NCBI GenBank assembly: GCA_949710005.1 | Contig: OX453277.1 | Coordinates: forward strand, 996,001 to 1,060,000 | Origin: Ricordea florida | Lineage: Eukaryota > Cnidaria > Anthozoa > Corallimorpharia > Ricordeidae | Reading direction: 5' to 3' | Length of the DNA stretch: 64,000 nt | In this document: positions 12,901 to 27,900 of the stretch, piece after piece | Layout of the letters: every line of letters begins with the position of its first letter | How positions within the stretch are numbered: position 1 is the stretch's first letter | The notes under the pieces: generated by a model | What the model was told of the DNA's origin: nothing | Seen by the model: only the letters and a program-made list of their open reading frames with translations | Database searches by the model: none | Program-made: the position numbers and the translations under genes

Positions 12901-15900
12901 TTTACTGCCTCCTCGTGGTCTCCAAGCATGTGGTAACATTCTCCCAGGTTTCCGTACGCTCGGCCACTCTCCAGCACAGCGTCTGGAACTTGCTCCAAAG
13001 TTGCTATTTGCTGTTCAAAAAAACCCAGTGCCTCTTGGTAATCCCCAGCATTCATCTTGGTGATACCTAAATTACCTGAGGCCTGGGATTGAAGGATACA
13101 ATCGTCCAGTTCATTAGCACGTACCAGTTGCTCAGAGTAGCACTTAAAAGCCTCATTATAGCGCTGTAAACTGGTGTATGCAGCACCGAGATTCTCCAAC
13201 GCCTTACACACACCTACAAAGTCATTTAAACTCTGTCTGAGCTCCAACTCTGTTTCATGACACGCCATAGATTTCTCACACTCACCCGCCATTCTGTAAG
13301 CACTACCTAACGCACCGTGCGCATCACTTTCCAGTGACACGTCACGCATGTTCTTGGCGACCTGCAGTTGTTCCTGAAAGAACCGGATTCCCTGGTTAAC
13401 ATTACCTAAAGTTACATAGATATCTCCAATGTTACCGCAAGCTTTGAATTCTCCTTGTGCATTCATTGATTCTTGTGAAACAGTCAAAAATTCTTTTTGG
13501 CATTCCAGTGCTTTTTCGTATTTAGCAAGAGCGCTGTACGCCAGTCCGAGATTACAATAAGCCTGACCGGAACTGGTCCTGTCCTCGAGTTCTTTGGCTA
13601 AAGCAACGTTTCTTTCGTAATACTGCACCGCTTCCTTGTGATTCCCCAGCGAGTAATGTGCGTAGCCGAGGTTATGACATGCTTTGCATTCAGAAACGTG
13701 ATCATACAGATGTCTTACAACAGATAGAAAGTTCTCGTAATACGGTATCGCCCTTGAAAAGTTTCCACACGAACAGTAGAAATTTCCTAAGTTACTCAAC
13801 GCGATAGCTTCGTTGGCCTGATCTCCCACTTCCTGTGAGATGACCAGGTGCTGTTGATAATGTTTCAGTGATTTATCTAGACTTCCTATCGCTTGATAAG
13901 CCACTGCTAAGTTTCCATGTGTGCACGCTTCTGAATGGCGATCATTAACTTCTTTGGAGATCACCAACTCCTGTTTATGGAACTTGATGGCCTGGTCATA
14001 CCTCCCGCACGCGCTGTACGCACAACCCATATTACCATACGCTCGCCCTTGGCCCGCTCGGTCTTCCAGTTCTTTACAGATGGCCAAGTGTTTCTTATGT
14101 AGTTTCAGTGCCTGTCCGTAAAGTCCTTGCTGCTGGAAAATAATACCAAGATTGGACAGCGCTCTCCCCTCTGTGGCACGATCTTTGAGTTTGATTGAGA
14201 GCGCCAGTTGATACTCGTGATAGGTTTTCGCTTGCTCTAATTCACTGCTGCATCTTAGCGCATGTCCAAGACCAGCGTACGCTCGCGCCTCCATTACCGG
14301 GTCTTTCGTTTTCTTCGCAACGTCAAGAACCTGTTTATGGTACTGAATCGCTTTGTTAAAGTCTCTTTTGTAATGAAACGCGCTTCCTAAGTTGCTGTAT
14401 GCTCGACCTTCCTCTGCCTTGTCTCTCAACTCCATAGCAAGTTTCAGATGCTCCTGATGACACTTTACTGCGTTGTCATAATCAGACAGAAGAACATGCA
14501 CAGCGCCGATGTTTCCTAATTCCCTGGCTTCGCCTTGTTTATCTTTAAGCTCTCTGTACATCTGAGCTGATCGCTTATGACTTGTGAGTGCGTTTGCGTA
14601 ATCAGTCATAGCAGCGTAAGAGTGACCAAGCGAGCTGAGCGCCCTTGCGGCTGTCTTTCCATCCTTCAGTTTCATAGCGATCACCAGCTGATTTTTTTGA
14701 TGTTCCACCGCCTTTTTGTACCTTCGCTGAGAATACTGCGCGCCTCCTAAATTCCCATGAGCCCGACACTCGCCCGCTTTGTCTCCTAACGACTGCGCTG
14801 TTTCCAGGTCTTGTAGCATATACTCCATGGCTTTTTTAAAATTTCCCAGTTTCCAGTAAGCACTACTTATGGCTGAAATGACGGAGCCGCGCAGACGTAA
14901 ACCGCACGTACCAACTTTGAGAGCCGCTTCCAGGCAAACTACAGCAGCACTCAGACGCCCAACAGACAACAGCTCCTGTCCAATTACTGATATCATGACG
15001 AACGGGCTCTTGTCGAGTTTCATGGAGTTCAGCTGGTTGTAGATTGGCTCTAAAGTGGCTAAGAATCAGAGGCTAAAATCAACGCTAACATCACCTTCTT
15101 TAAAAAGAAAAAGCTAGAACCAAGCTGTATTGTAGGACCACAATCAAAATTACAACACAAATTAAAGAATGGTCACACTGCATGGTTTGATCAACAGATG
15201 AAAAAGTAAGAACCACACAGTACAGGAAAACAAACAGCACCACAGTACAGTACTGTTCAGTAGCTTTCCAAAGAATGGTCACACTGCATGGTTTGATTTA
15301 GATATGAAAAAGTTAGAACCAAATGGCAAGGCAAAACAAAGAGCACCACAGTACAGTATTGTTCAGTAGCTTTACAATACTTAAACGGATGATCGTGACT
15401 GTGTCAGACTATGGTGGTATGCGAAACCAAACTAACCAACAAACCCACCTCGGAGGGGAGACTTCATCGCGGCTCCGGTCAGTGCGTTCAGCAGTTGAGG
15501 ACTCTTATCATCCTGCGCAAGCGCACAAGCGAAAGCTCCCAGGGCCTCAGCATGGCGACCCAAACATTGCAGAGCCACACCTTGTCGGTAATAGGCCTGG
15601 AAACGACAACACGATAACGCTCAATATGGCTTGAAACGTTCAGCTAATAGACCGAATGCATAAATGGCGGCCAAAAAATTATTCTTTTGCTTATGTGCTA
15701 ATTAGATTCACTACCATCGTTTGCATGGACAAAATTCAAAAGAAATGTTGCTTGAGAGCGAGGCTAGTGAGTTTAATTAGCATATAAACAAAATAATACA
15801 TTTTTGGCCACCATTTATGCATTCGTTCTATGAAACACGACAATATATTAACGATAATAGAATAGTTAAAACTCTAAAAGTAGCAACAACAGTCCAGTTT

Positions 15901-18900
15901 CAAGCGGAGTTGAGCAAAGGATAGACGGTACATGGTACAGTTTACAACCACAAAATTCAAAATCATTCAAAGTCATTCAGGTTTTCTTCCTTTACAGAAA
16001 CAGATTCCAAAAGAAAAGCAATAATTTTAGAATACTGAATAAGTCAGGACACATGGAAAAATACTTTTCTAACATGTCCGCCAAACAAGAAACGAGGAGA
16101 CCCCCGAGTTTTAACACATCAAATATGACATCTCAAAATTAAAAACACACCTTAAAAACTACTGGCAGCATTTTGCAAAGTTATCTACATTTCTGCGATT
16201 CGTAAAAAAAAAACTTTCTTTTCCACAGCTGTCAACCAAGTCAGAGTTAAGGCTGTGTGTTGATATTTTATCACTGAATAGCCAAGCAACAATACTATAT
16301 GTTCACTGAGGTATAATACCAAACACAAATATCGAACGGCGCATCCCGCCCGCACATAACAGCGGGCCAACCATTTTACGGAAGAGTACATATACTGGTA
16401 TTAACTCATCTCAACAGCGACCACCCAATATGCCCCCAAACTGAAAACGACACGCCTGTTTACTTCTGGGAAGATGCAACTCGTTATCAGCGTTTTAATT
16501 AAAAATCGTTATTTTGACATTCATAGCAAGGATATGATTCAATGATAAAAGCAAAACAGACATGCTTGGCTGTTTCTTCGAGTTGGTATTTTTCAACTGG
16601 AGCTTATTAGCTGTAATCTTGGTTATTGTTTCCTTCCACGGCCGTTTGCTCCGGAAACTTGGACTTTGTCAGTATGACCTCATAAAACTACGAAGGCAAA
16701 ACTGACGTCTTTTCTGAAAGCAAGAGCCACAAAGCCAAAACTTCACAAACTTGGGAAACAAATTAAACTTTTTCCCAAGCAATTTCACACGATTACAGAC
16801 TCAACTGTGCCCAATTCGCAATTATTTCCAATGAGAAAAGAAACGGAAAAAGTCCCGGAGAATTCACTCATAGGATCAAATAACAAAACATGCGCTTTAT
16901 ACACAAGAAAACGACCAGAGCAAAAATAACAACTGTACAAGTTTCTTCTTATCTACTGCTACTACCACTAGAAATTTTTCAAAACGTTTCTTTAAAAAGT
17001 GTGAAGAATTTTTGACATTTCTTGATGGACATTGCTAGTACTTAGAAAATGGTAAAACTATTCAGCCTATCTTTTCAGTAATGTAATTTCCATATGGAGT
17101 TGGAATGTTGAGCAGGAAATCTCAAAGAGGAATGAATCTTCCCGGAATCTTGAGCAGTGGGATAATTAAATCAAGCATGAAGAGGCATTGCACATACCAT
17201 CGGTACAACGCACAAACGTTTCTTGTTCTTTTGCTTGGACACTTTGGAGGGTACCTTCCAACGAGTATTTTGTGTGCTTAACTATGACAACAATTCGACA
17301 TAGCTAGGGAAATCATACAGTTAAACACGAAAAGCACAAAAACGCATCGGTAGAAACACAGCTAACATTTTATTGACAAAAACTGTGCCAGTATTTTGGT
17401 CGCGTGTTCTATTTAACTCTTTGTGCAGACAGAGTGGATACTGAGTTATCATGTTAACAATGGACGGCGCCAACGTTCAGTCAGGACAGGTATTGATAAC
17501 ATTCACCCTATCAATTGCCTGTATCGGAAGCAATAACAGCCAATACTCTAAGACAAAAATAACCGGTCGCAAACGCACAACTAAAGCTTCCGCGCGCGAA
17601 AATTGATTTTGGACCGTGAACTTTTGTGAACAGTATAACTTGACCACGCTTTGTTTTACATGCGACGTTGCTTTCTCCGTATTGAATGGTTGAACTCATT
17701 TCATGGTAGCGTGTTCTGCTTAAGAGTTCTCAATTGATCAATTGATATTGTTGGGTCTATCGCCAGCACCAGTGAACCGAGGAATCGCCGATGACCCTGA
17801 CCAAGTACAATGCCCGCTGTCACAGTGCAATCAATCAATCAAGAACTTTATTTAAGTGTCAAAACCTTATAGCCAGGCAAAAGCACCATACTAATTAGGG
17901 GACACTATTACACTAAACTCAGCTAAACTACACTAAATACTAATATCAAGACAATAAAAAAAGAAAAAAAATGTATATATATATATAGGCTATATAAAAA
18001 TGTTATTATAATCTATGATCTATTAAAATGTTAAAATGACTTGACTCGACTTGAGAGGCATTATGTGCAGCATAGTATGCAGCCCTTACAGCCAGTGTCC
18101 ATTAAGCGAGTTATATCCCTTTTGCGAATACAGTTTGTAAAAGCTTGCAGTGTCTTGGCTGATCTGTCAGACGTAGAAAGTTTGCCCCATAGTTTGGGTC
18201 CTACATATCGCAAGGAGTGCTTTCCATAAGTAACAGTGTTGTATCTAGGAGTAGAAAAATCTGATTGTCTCAAGTTATATGCGGAAATATGCTTGTTAAA
18301 AATGTTACAGATGCTATTAGGACATAATCTATGTTTAACTTTATACATAAGAATACATATGTCCTGTAAACGCCTGTTTGCTAGCGTTGGCAACTTGGCT
18401 CTCTCCAGTAGCTGAGTATAACTAGCATGCTTGTTCTTGTAAACGGCCCTCAAGCCCCTTTCCTGTAGTCGTTCAAGTTTGCGTGCATCGCTAGCTCTAC
18501 AAAAGTTCCACACTAGGTGACAGTAAGTAAGGTATGGTAGTACAGCTGACTTGTATAACTGAAGTTTGGCCTCAGTGGGGATTAAGTTCCTTAGTCGCAT
18601 TAATACACCGATTCTCTGACTTGCCTTTATGCAGGACGAGCTAACGTGTTCCGAAAAATTCAGTTTGGAGTCAATAGTTACGCCTAAAAGTTTAAGAGTA
18701 TCTGCGGTCTTAATTTTCTGGTTGTTACTATAGATCACTGCACTAGTGCCTGAGTCAGTTGTCTTGCTCTTGCTGCAGCCGATGTTCAACGTCTGATATT
18801 TCTTTAGGTTTCCGGCCAGCAAGTTTGACTCGTACCACTTTGTTGCCTGATCCGCACTTTCACTAAGCTTGGATGTAACCTCCACTAGATCATGACCACT

Positions 18901-21900
18901 GATCTATTTCATCTATACTATTTCATCAATCCATGTAAAGCAATCCTGACATTGTGAACACACAACTCTACTAGCAGACTGCTGGCTTTAAAAACTGTGG
19001 TTCTTCCTTTGATCCGCGAATGGAATCATGAGGTTTGGCCATTCTTTAAAAAGCTAATAAACAGCAATATACAATGACGCAGTAAGTCTAACTATACAGT
19101 GTGGTTTTACCCTATACCAACCAGTTGATCAAGCCATGCTGTGTAACAATACAGAGCAATAATGTGAAACTGGTTATAATTCAAATATATTTTTGTACTT
19201 TCTCTGTAAATCACGTTTTCCATTCTAAATCATTTTCTCCAGGGTTCTGGTCTCTCTTGCACACGGAAGTAAACAAGAATAGAAAAAAAAACTATTTAGG
19301 AAGAAAAATATATAAATCAGAATGCTAAAAGAATGGATGCAAGTACTATTTTCACTTTCCCGGTTGATTTTTGGGGGTTCTGCTATTCAACTAAATATCA
19401 CGAAAATCATAAATTGGGAGAAATACTGGGTAGACTCTTTCTGCTAAACAGGGAATGACGTTAGTTAGAATGTAACTGATCCTGCGATCAGGCTTTCGAA
19501 CCGAAAAGAGAACGTTTGATCGCAGTTGGCGCAGTACGGTTACTTTGCAAATTTACAGCCAGTTTTCTGAAAACAGAAACGACGATAGTTCTTCAAACCT
19601 CTAAAGAAAAGCTTGCACGTCACTTGAAATCACAACAATGACCTCTGTTCAGCTTGATGGACAATTACTTTCTCCATCATTATTGCGCACTCACAAGAAG
19701 AGTACAATCATCACAAAAACAGTGACCGAGATTTACGGTTATGGAGCAGTTATTAGTATCCATCTTGCCTAATACATACCAATAACATTCTAGAACCGAT
19801 GGAGCAGTTTTAATAATAGCGCCTTCTTGGAATTTAACACTGGGTATCAATTTCGGCTGTCTTCGCCAGGAAATTATTGGAAAGCTAAGATTACAAAGGA
19901 GGCCATTTTTTGAAGGAAGCGATGAAAGTTCAGTTATACTCGAGTTATCTTGTGCTTCAGTGTGATAGCATCTTTCAGACGTCCTCGCATATGTCGAGAG
20001 AGCAATGAATAATAATTGAAAAAACGGGGCCATTTTTGTGGCATTCAAATCCACCCGAGAAAAGGTGTTAAATAATTAAGCAGGGCATTAAGAACACAGC
20101 GGGTAGAAACTAAAATGAATTCTTTTGAACCTAAAATACACTACCTAGCGGTCAGACGTGTTACAACAAGCACTGTCACAGATGAATTGTATACCAGTGG
20201 GAAGTTTGAAGATTTTAGAGCGGCATGAGAACATAGGCGATAATGAAGGTTTTCCACGATGCTGGTGGCAGTACATGCAGTCAGTAAAGCCCGTTTGAAA
20301 TGTCAACGATTACACTACTGCACATTTTACCTCACTTACCCAGCTGTTGACTCCAAAAACGTATCCCTGATCGAGTTTTGGGGAAGAAAATTCTTTTCTC
20401 TTAACGAAAGCATGGCGTTTCATTCTAATTCCATCACTGCTTTTGGTAAACCAAGGCAGGTATCGATGCAACTCTCCACTACATGTGCTACAGTATAGTT
20501 TGCAAGTCGGTTGGAAGTTACAGCACAATTCAGCACTAACTTGGCAATGTTATTTAGTCGCCAGCGGGCGGGCAATCCTCAGTCAATAACATTGGGTATT
20601 TCTAGCCTCTCGAGGTGGATATTTTACCGTATCATCTTCAGATATGGAGAGACAGAGATGAAACCAAACTTGAATCACGCGTGAAAGTCGTCGCAATATT
20701 CCCTATCTCCCAGACGCGCCGTAGGCACGAGAACGTTGGTAAAACTCCAAAATTAGAACAGGAAATACAGATAATCATCACGCTTTTTGAACTACACTTT
20801 CTTCCTTACAAGACCTTGGCATTTTTCTGTACAAATCTTACTATGTGCGATTTAGATCGAATTGAATAAAAGTGCTGTTTACAACTGCTTGTCCACGTTC
20901 ACACTTAAGTACCGCGGAAGGACAGAACACTTCGTGATTTCCAACGTACTATTTCAGTATTTGTCTGACGAAATTCACGTACACCACACACCATTAGTGT
21001 TGTTGAAATTTGAAGCGTGCAAACGCCCTCATAGTATTCCGTCGAGAAAGGTTCATCGAGGCTCAATTTGAATACTGCCAGTTTAAACAACAAAATCCGC
21101 CTGGAATCCAACTCGTGAACTGAAATCCTATAGGTCGGTCAGACCGAAAGCAAACACAGTGACTAAACAGCCGTTGTTTGATATTAATTTCTGTCATAAT
21201 AGTTAGCGATGAAAAAATTTGTTCAGATGAGACCAGTACTTATTCACCGGAAAGAAGACACGAAATGACATTTTGTCTGTTCTAGAAAATTGATTGTTCA
21301 TTATTTTCATTTCTGTTCGCACGGAATAATAATATTGTCAACGCAGTCAAAGCACACGAACAAATGAGATTCGCTCAGAAGACGAATGCCACAAGGACAA
21401 AGGAACGTTGGTACGATATTCACTCTCAAAAGAAAACTAAACAAACATGGTTCCCTTCATAGTTTTAACAACAAAAAAAGAAATATAGACAAACAAGGGA
21501 AACATCACCGCAAAACAAAGTTCAAAACAAGCACAGACGTCAGAGAAAACAATTCTGAGTTGCATTTCGAGGTAGTTGTGATAAAAAAATGTGTTTCGCG
21601 TCTTGTTGTGAGACCTGAGATTGTTAAGGAATGGATTGTTGTTCACCGTGGAAAATGTGATAATATAAATTCTTCTTCGCGATCAACATCCAGTGACTAC
21701 ATCGTGTGACAAAAGAAGAATTTACATTATCAGACCGGAGATTGTTTCATTGTTACGGTGAACAGAAAAAGCGCCCGATTCAATTATTTTTTCCGCAAAA
21801 CGACTTTGGTAGGATACAAAGATCCGCCAAAAAACTGTAACATAATTAACTCGAGAGTTTGACTGAATGACTTCTGCTCAATTAGATTTTTTGTTTTGAG

Positions 21901-24900
21901 TCACTTCTATAAATAGTATTCACTGACCAAACATAACGCAGCCTCAGCACGAGGGTAAACGGCTTTCCATTTACAACTGTCTAAAAACAAACACTCATCA
22001 CATTCTAGCCCGGCTAAAACCTACTGAACTATTGTGACAGTAATTCGCAAGTGAAAAAATAACCATGGAGTTCGCACTTGATGCAGGACACACGCTGAAT
22101 TGTTTCCTTTTTCCCTTTGATTTCTTATAGTTGTTTTCCGATACCAAGTCACATTTTACAGCATACCACCAACAATTCCACTACTGTGCTATTCCGATCT
22201 CAGCAGCTGCAGAGAGGGGAGGGAGCGTTTATTTTGTCTGTAGCAGTAGGGAAACTTAAAAGGCCTGAAAAAATATTTGCCTTCCTTTTCCAGTTCCAGA
22301 TAGAAAAAAAAACTTGAAAACTTAGGTCAGCCTAGTAGGAACCCGACGAAGGGCTAACGCTCGAAACGTCAGCACACCCCTTTTTCACCTTACGGTGGTA
22401 TAAATTACTTAATCAACTTGTTTGATTATCCCAATTTCTAGTAGGAACCTTAGTACGTTAAGGGAACTGGCTCCATGCCAATGCTTCCTCTTAATGGCTC
22501 GCCAATAATTCCCCAGTTACAAATGACACATCAGAAGTAAGAAAAATAAGCTCTCTAACTAAAACTCACTTGAGTAATAAACATGCGAACATCACATGTG
22601 ATTTAGTTTATTCTGTTAAATCAAGACTGAAAAATCCTGAAAAGAACTTCGCCAGGTAATAATAAAAAAATTCGACAACTTTGGCGGGTCAGTTTTTTTT
22701 CTGTACAATCTATTTCTGTCCTCTACTGTAAACTCACAATTCAAAGTCAGTGTGCATGCACTTTACAGTGTCTGTCAGCAAATTTGCAATATCCCTTTAC
22801 AAATGTTTCACTGGTTTTACTGTCCTCTTGATGTAAATTGGTTTATCAACCTTTTTATGGTCGAGGGTTGAAACTGGTTATCAAAGGGTCATTGGTTTGA
22901 CTTTGACTGGGAGAAAAAAAGATATTTCACTTTTTTTCAAGTTGGCTTATGACATGCAGAAAATTTCCACTAATTCACCTGGCTCAACATGTGCTATAAT
23001 CATTATTTCACAACTCAATGACATTAAAATTCAAATACTAGCAGTATACAGGATGTTTTTCCCATGAACTTAATTGGAAGGCCTTGCTTTCACACGTCCC
23101 CTACAGCTTAAAATGGTAAAGCCTCCACATATATAATGTAAGGGTTATATGTTCAACTTGCATTAAAAAAACTGGCTAATGAGGTACTTCCCCCAATCTG
23201 CATTTGCAACCTGTTGAAAAACTCATCTGTCTTTGATACCTTACGCACAACATAAACCATCCTCATTATTCCCAAAAAACGTCTCATATCCTTTACTGAA
23301 TTCCTGAGGTCAGGAATGCTATGAAATGATGGCTACCAAATTCTTCAGAGTCAACAAATGATTCATGATTGCATGCATAACTTGTCAAATTAATCTAAAG
23401 TGGTGATTGAAACTTGACATCAGGAAACTCCAAGCTCAAAAGAACTAAACCATCCTCTTCTAAAATTCTCTGCAAAAACAGTTGCAGCTGTTCTACATCA
23501 CAGCTCAAAAGCTTAAAGACAAGGTTGCAGTTCCTGGTGGTGCTTGTTCATGGGTATAACAAACTTTAAATGCAACACATTTAGAACTACAGCGACTTTT
23601 CAGCACTGCAGATGATGCAATCAACAAGTCAGAGCAAACAGTAATTTAGAGGTAATGGACTACGCCCAATCCACCACAACCACATGATAGTTTGTCTAAC
23701 CATCCCAAAACAGCCAGCCATGGAAGGCTACACCCGTGGTGACAATGGCTATATGCATTAAAACATGCTTAAAAACAGATCACGATCTGAACAAGCTATT
23801 AATAATGTTTCAACTCTAAAATAAATCCATTTAAGTGAAAGCTAATCAAGCAGGTATTTTGGAGTGCTACTGTTGATATTTCTGTACATTAATTATCTAT
23901 GCACATTGTATAAAGTTGGATTGGGCCTTTTAAATGGTGTGGCTGTCAGGGAGCTGCTAAAAAAAGGAATATTCTGATTCACTGATATTTCTCACACTCT
24001 GATTATAATTAGTTCATAAAAAAGTTGACCATCAAACAGCTGTTTATGAAATTAATGCAACTAGGAAAACTTCAATAATAAAACCCTAAAAAGGCACATC
24101 TAACTGCAATAATGAACAATACAATGGCTTAAATCTAGACATAGTGTTGAGTTATATAACGCATGGTGTTAAACATTGGTAGTAACAATGGCTTGCTTGC
24201 AGTAAACTGTTGCAAAGTAATGAAACTCCATGTACAGTGCCACCAAGACTTGTTACTCAAAATGCAAGAGGTACAGATTTGATACTTTTTGACACAGCAA
24301 GCTTCATTTGAAATAAAGTTAGTGGGGGAACATTTTGCATTTAGTTTCAAGGACTTTACACTTCCCAACTTGATAACAGAATTTTGTTTTTCTTGTTCCT
24401 TTCAAAATCAACCATTTATCCAATCAAACCTCAAAGCCTGAATAGAATGCAAGTTAATGTGCCTTTTCAGGGAAGCCTTTACCACAACATAAGAAACACG
24501 AGAACAAAGTTGATTCCTTCTGGGTACACTAGACACAGCTACAAAAAGTTAAAATGCCAAGTCACCGAAAAATAAGGATTATCCCTTGCCCTACCTTAAA
24601 AGACTCTACTGTAAACTTACTCATGACCGCACAGAGACGCTGAACCAAAATTTGCCACTAAACCATCGAACAAATGATAGTTATAAAGTTGAAACTTTTC
24701 ACTTTGAAGGGCAATAGTATCTCCATAACATTTTCATCATCTTGTCAATAAAAAAATTCAAATGGAAAAGGAAGATGCATCTGAAATGTAAACTCTGTAG
24801 CTACAGAAATGCAAAGTAATACAACTGATAACACTTTCCATTTGTGCTCCTAGGCTATCAAATGAACACATTAGTACACTTCACCACTCAATACTGTCAA

Positions 24901-27900
24901 CTGAAGGTGACACTGCACCTAGAAAATGATTGTTTACAGGGTCAACAAATAAGCTTTACAAGGACAGCAATGCAATTCAGAAATAAGTAACAATCATGGA
25001 CAGTTTGTAAATGGACCTGACCATACCTGGAACAACGAAAGTGGTTGAGACAGTATTAAATACCATGGAACACATTATTTAGTCTGCCTTTGTACCTGCT
25101 ACAAAGGAGAGACAGTTGTTCATTTCTGGCTTATCAATGCACTCATATGTAGGAAGAATTTGCCATTTGACATCATGGATGCTGAATCAAATCAAGGTTC
25201 AACTGACACACTTCAAGATTTCTAATTAGAAATACTAGATGTACTGCAAGTTGAGACATATCTCGATGGACTGAGCTAAATATGTTTCAAATCGAATGTA
25301 AACAACATTCAATCGGACCAACTGATAAGTTCATTAGCACACATCTTACTTTGATTTTCTTTGATGTTTCAGATCCAATTTCCAATTGAACAACCATACA
25401 CAGAATGCACTATTATACAGAACAGCACTAACTTTGCTGGCACAGGTTACTTAAATAGGTAGAAGGGCATTATAGTTTGATGAAGATTTGTTTTGTTGTC
25501 AATTAAAATTTTAAATTTTAAACAACAGTACGGCATTTTCTTAGTACTTCCTAGCTACATCTATTGTTCTGACTCTATTTTTCTATTAGGATTACTTACA
25601 AAAAATATACAAAATTTCCCTATCGATTTGTACATGTACAAATCGATAGGGAAATTTTGCTCTTGAAAGAAATTTATTTCATATTAACTGTAATTTACAA
25701 ACTTCCATTAAGAAAATTGATTGTTTTTTTTTTTATTTTTCTTGAACCTCATAAAATCTTTTAAGGTGCTTGTTGAACAAAAACTGGACATGCATCTTGA
25801 GAATTTCAGGGGTTTTGAAGCTGTTTTCAGTTCTATCAAGGATTAATTGAAACTGCTTTCTCTCAGCATAGTTACAGAGCCTTGGATGTTTTCAGTATAG
25901 AAGTGATGATCAATTACCACACCAGCAAGTCTCGGACAACAATCCCCTGTGAATGACCTCTGTCATAAATTTTTTTAAATGCCAAACTTTTATGATCTGG
26001 TGCCAGGTTTACTGTCAAACCTTGTTACTGCTATGGCAATCCAGTTTTACTTTTTTCCCTTTTTCATGTGTTGGAAATCAGAAAAGTTGTGCAATAAAGT
26101 CTTTCATGTCACTCTCCTGTCTTTGTGCCTAGACTGAGTCCTCTGCGCCTATCTTTGCTTGGTTTGAGAGGGTATAGTAGATGGGCAAAGATACTGTAGA
26201 ATATTTAATTAACCTGCAATGGCAGCAAACTTTAGGTACTGTGAATGGTACTTTACTGGCTCATTAAACAAATTATACCCTTATGGAGTTCAAGAATGGA
26301 ACATCATTATGATAAACAACAAAGGCAGTAAAAATGAATATCTGGAATATCAAAAGTGAAGAATAATGGACTTTGACAACAATTGCACATTTTGCCTGGT
26401 GAGTCCTCAGATATCAAAGTGATTTGCGGGCCAAGGAAGGAACAGAAACTCTGCTCTGATTTGAACAGACAAGTATTTCCTTGCCAGATTAAAAAAACAC
26501 AAATTGTGCGATTTCACACAAAACATGCTGCCAGACTTTGGACTATTATTTACATTAAAATCAGTGGCAGAATCATGGCCAGTTCACATAAAATTCAATC
26601 AAATTTACTGAATTCAATGAACTACGATGTGAACCCCATGCAAAGTAAAAGTTTTGCATGGGGTTCACATCGTTAATTCATCATGATTTTATTTGAAACA
26701 TGCACTATAAGTATAATTCACACATCACAGTCTGGCATTCATTGCAGGCAATGGTTAGGTCTAGAATAATTCATTCCAAATTTCTGTACTTTCATATGTA
26801 TATTAAAACATGTTACAAGAATGGTATATGAGGATTTAACTTTATCCTTTGCTTGACTACAAGATCTGAAATCAAAATGACAAACAACTAAATGCAAGCT
26901 GACAATGATGCATCTTATATTTATCATATATTTTTGAAACAGAACTGAACAATGTGAGAGCCTGACAATGTAAAACTAGCCATTTTAGCTTGTGTGATAT
27001 GTCCCAACATCTAACAAACATTCCAGCATGCTATATTTATGAAGAATCAGGGAGGAAATTTCTTGATTTTCGAAGCAAATGTTTGCAAGTACCAATGTTT
27101 ATTAATTTTTAAGGTTTGTATATTTCAAAAAACTCTATTTTCTTGGGTCACTTTATTGGTGAAAGAACATAAGCCCTGTAGCTTAGGAAGACAAAAATTA
27201 CAAAGGCCAGTAGGTTTTTTCCTGACCCAGTACTCCCCATAAATAATGAATGGAACCTTACAGAACCTTAAGCGATGCAGTGGGAGTTACAACATTGAAA
27301 CTGACCTTGATGGTTGAACCTTGAGTTGATCTTGGGTTTATATCTTAATAAAAAATTTTTGTTCCAAAAACATAAGTGAAATATGCCTGTGACATTGAGA
27401 AATATACCACATTAGAGCTTGACCCCTGGCTTGCTTCTTTCATTGTAGGACTTACCTGGAGTACCTATTGGATTCCTAAGCTGTTTTTTCCTTCTTTCAG
27501 ACTGCCTCACCTAGCATTACTCTGGGGAAAATACAGTTTCAGCACCTTCAATACCACCCAGCTCAGTGTCGCTCTGTTTTTGTGCAACACAAACAAACAG
27601 GCATCCCAGTTTATGCTCATAGAGTGTCTAGTAAATTCAAGTGATTTGATACTTAATAACTTGTCTGATCGCAGTCTGACTAATGGAAGGTAGCAAGAAC
27701 TTTAAAATACTTTAAAATTTTAGAGAAATTATGAGGGGAATGCTCTAATGTTTTACCTCTACTTTAATAATATTTTGACTTTTTGATCCATCAAACTTTC
27801 AGAGGACAAAAGATAAAACTGTCTGTCAAATTTTTATTACATATGCTAAAACTGAACAATCATAGGTTAAATTAAAACTAGCTGCATACGATCATCCATA

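Noticed and set aside
10487-14121. Several frames of 60-101 codons inside the TPR exon
   Set aside because: Shadows of the repetitive TTC28 coding sequence in other frames.
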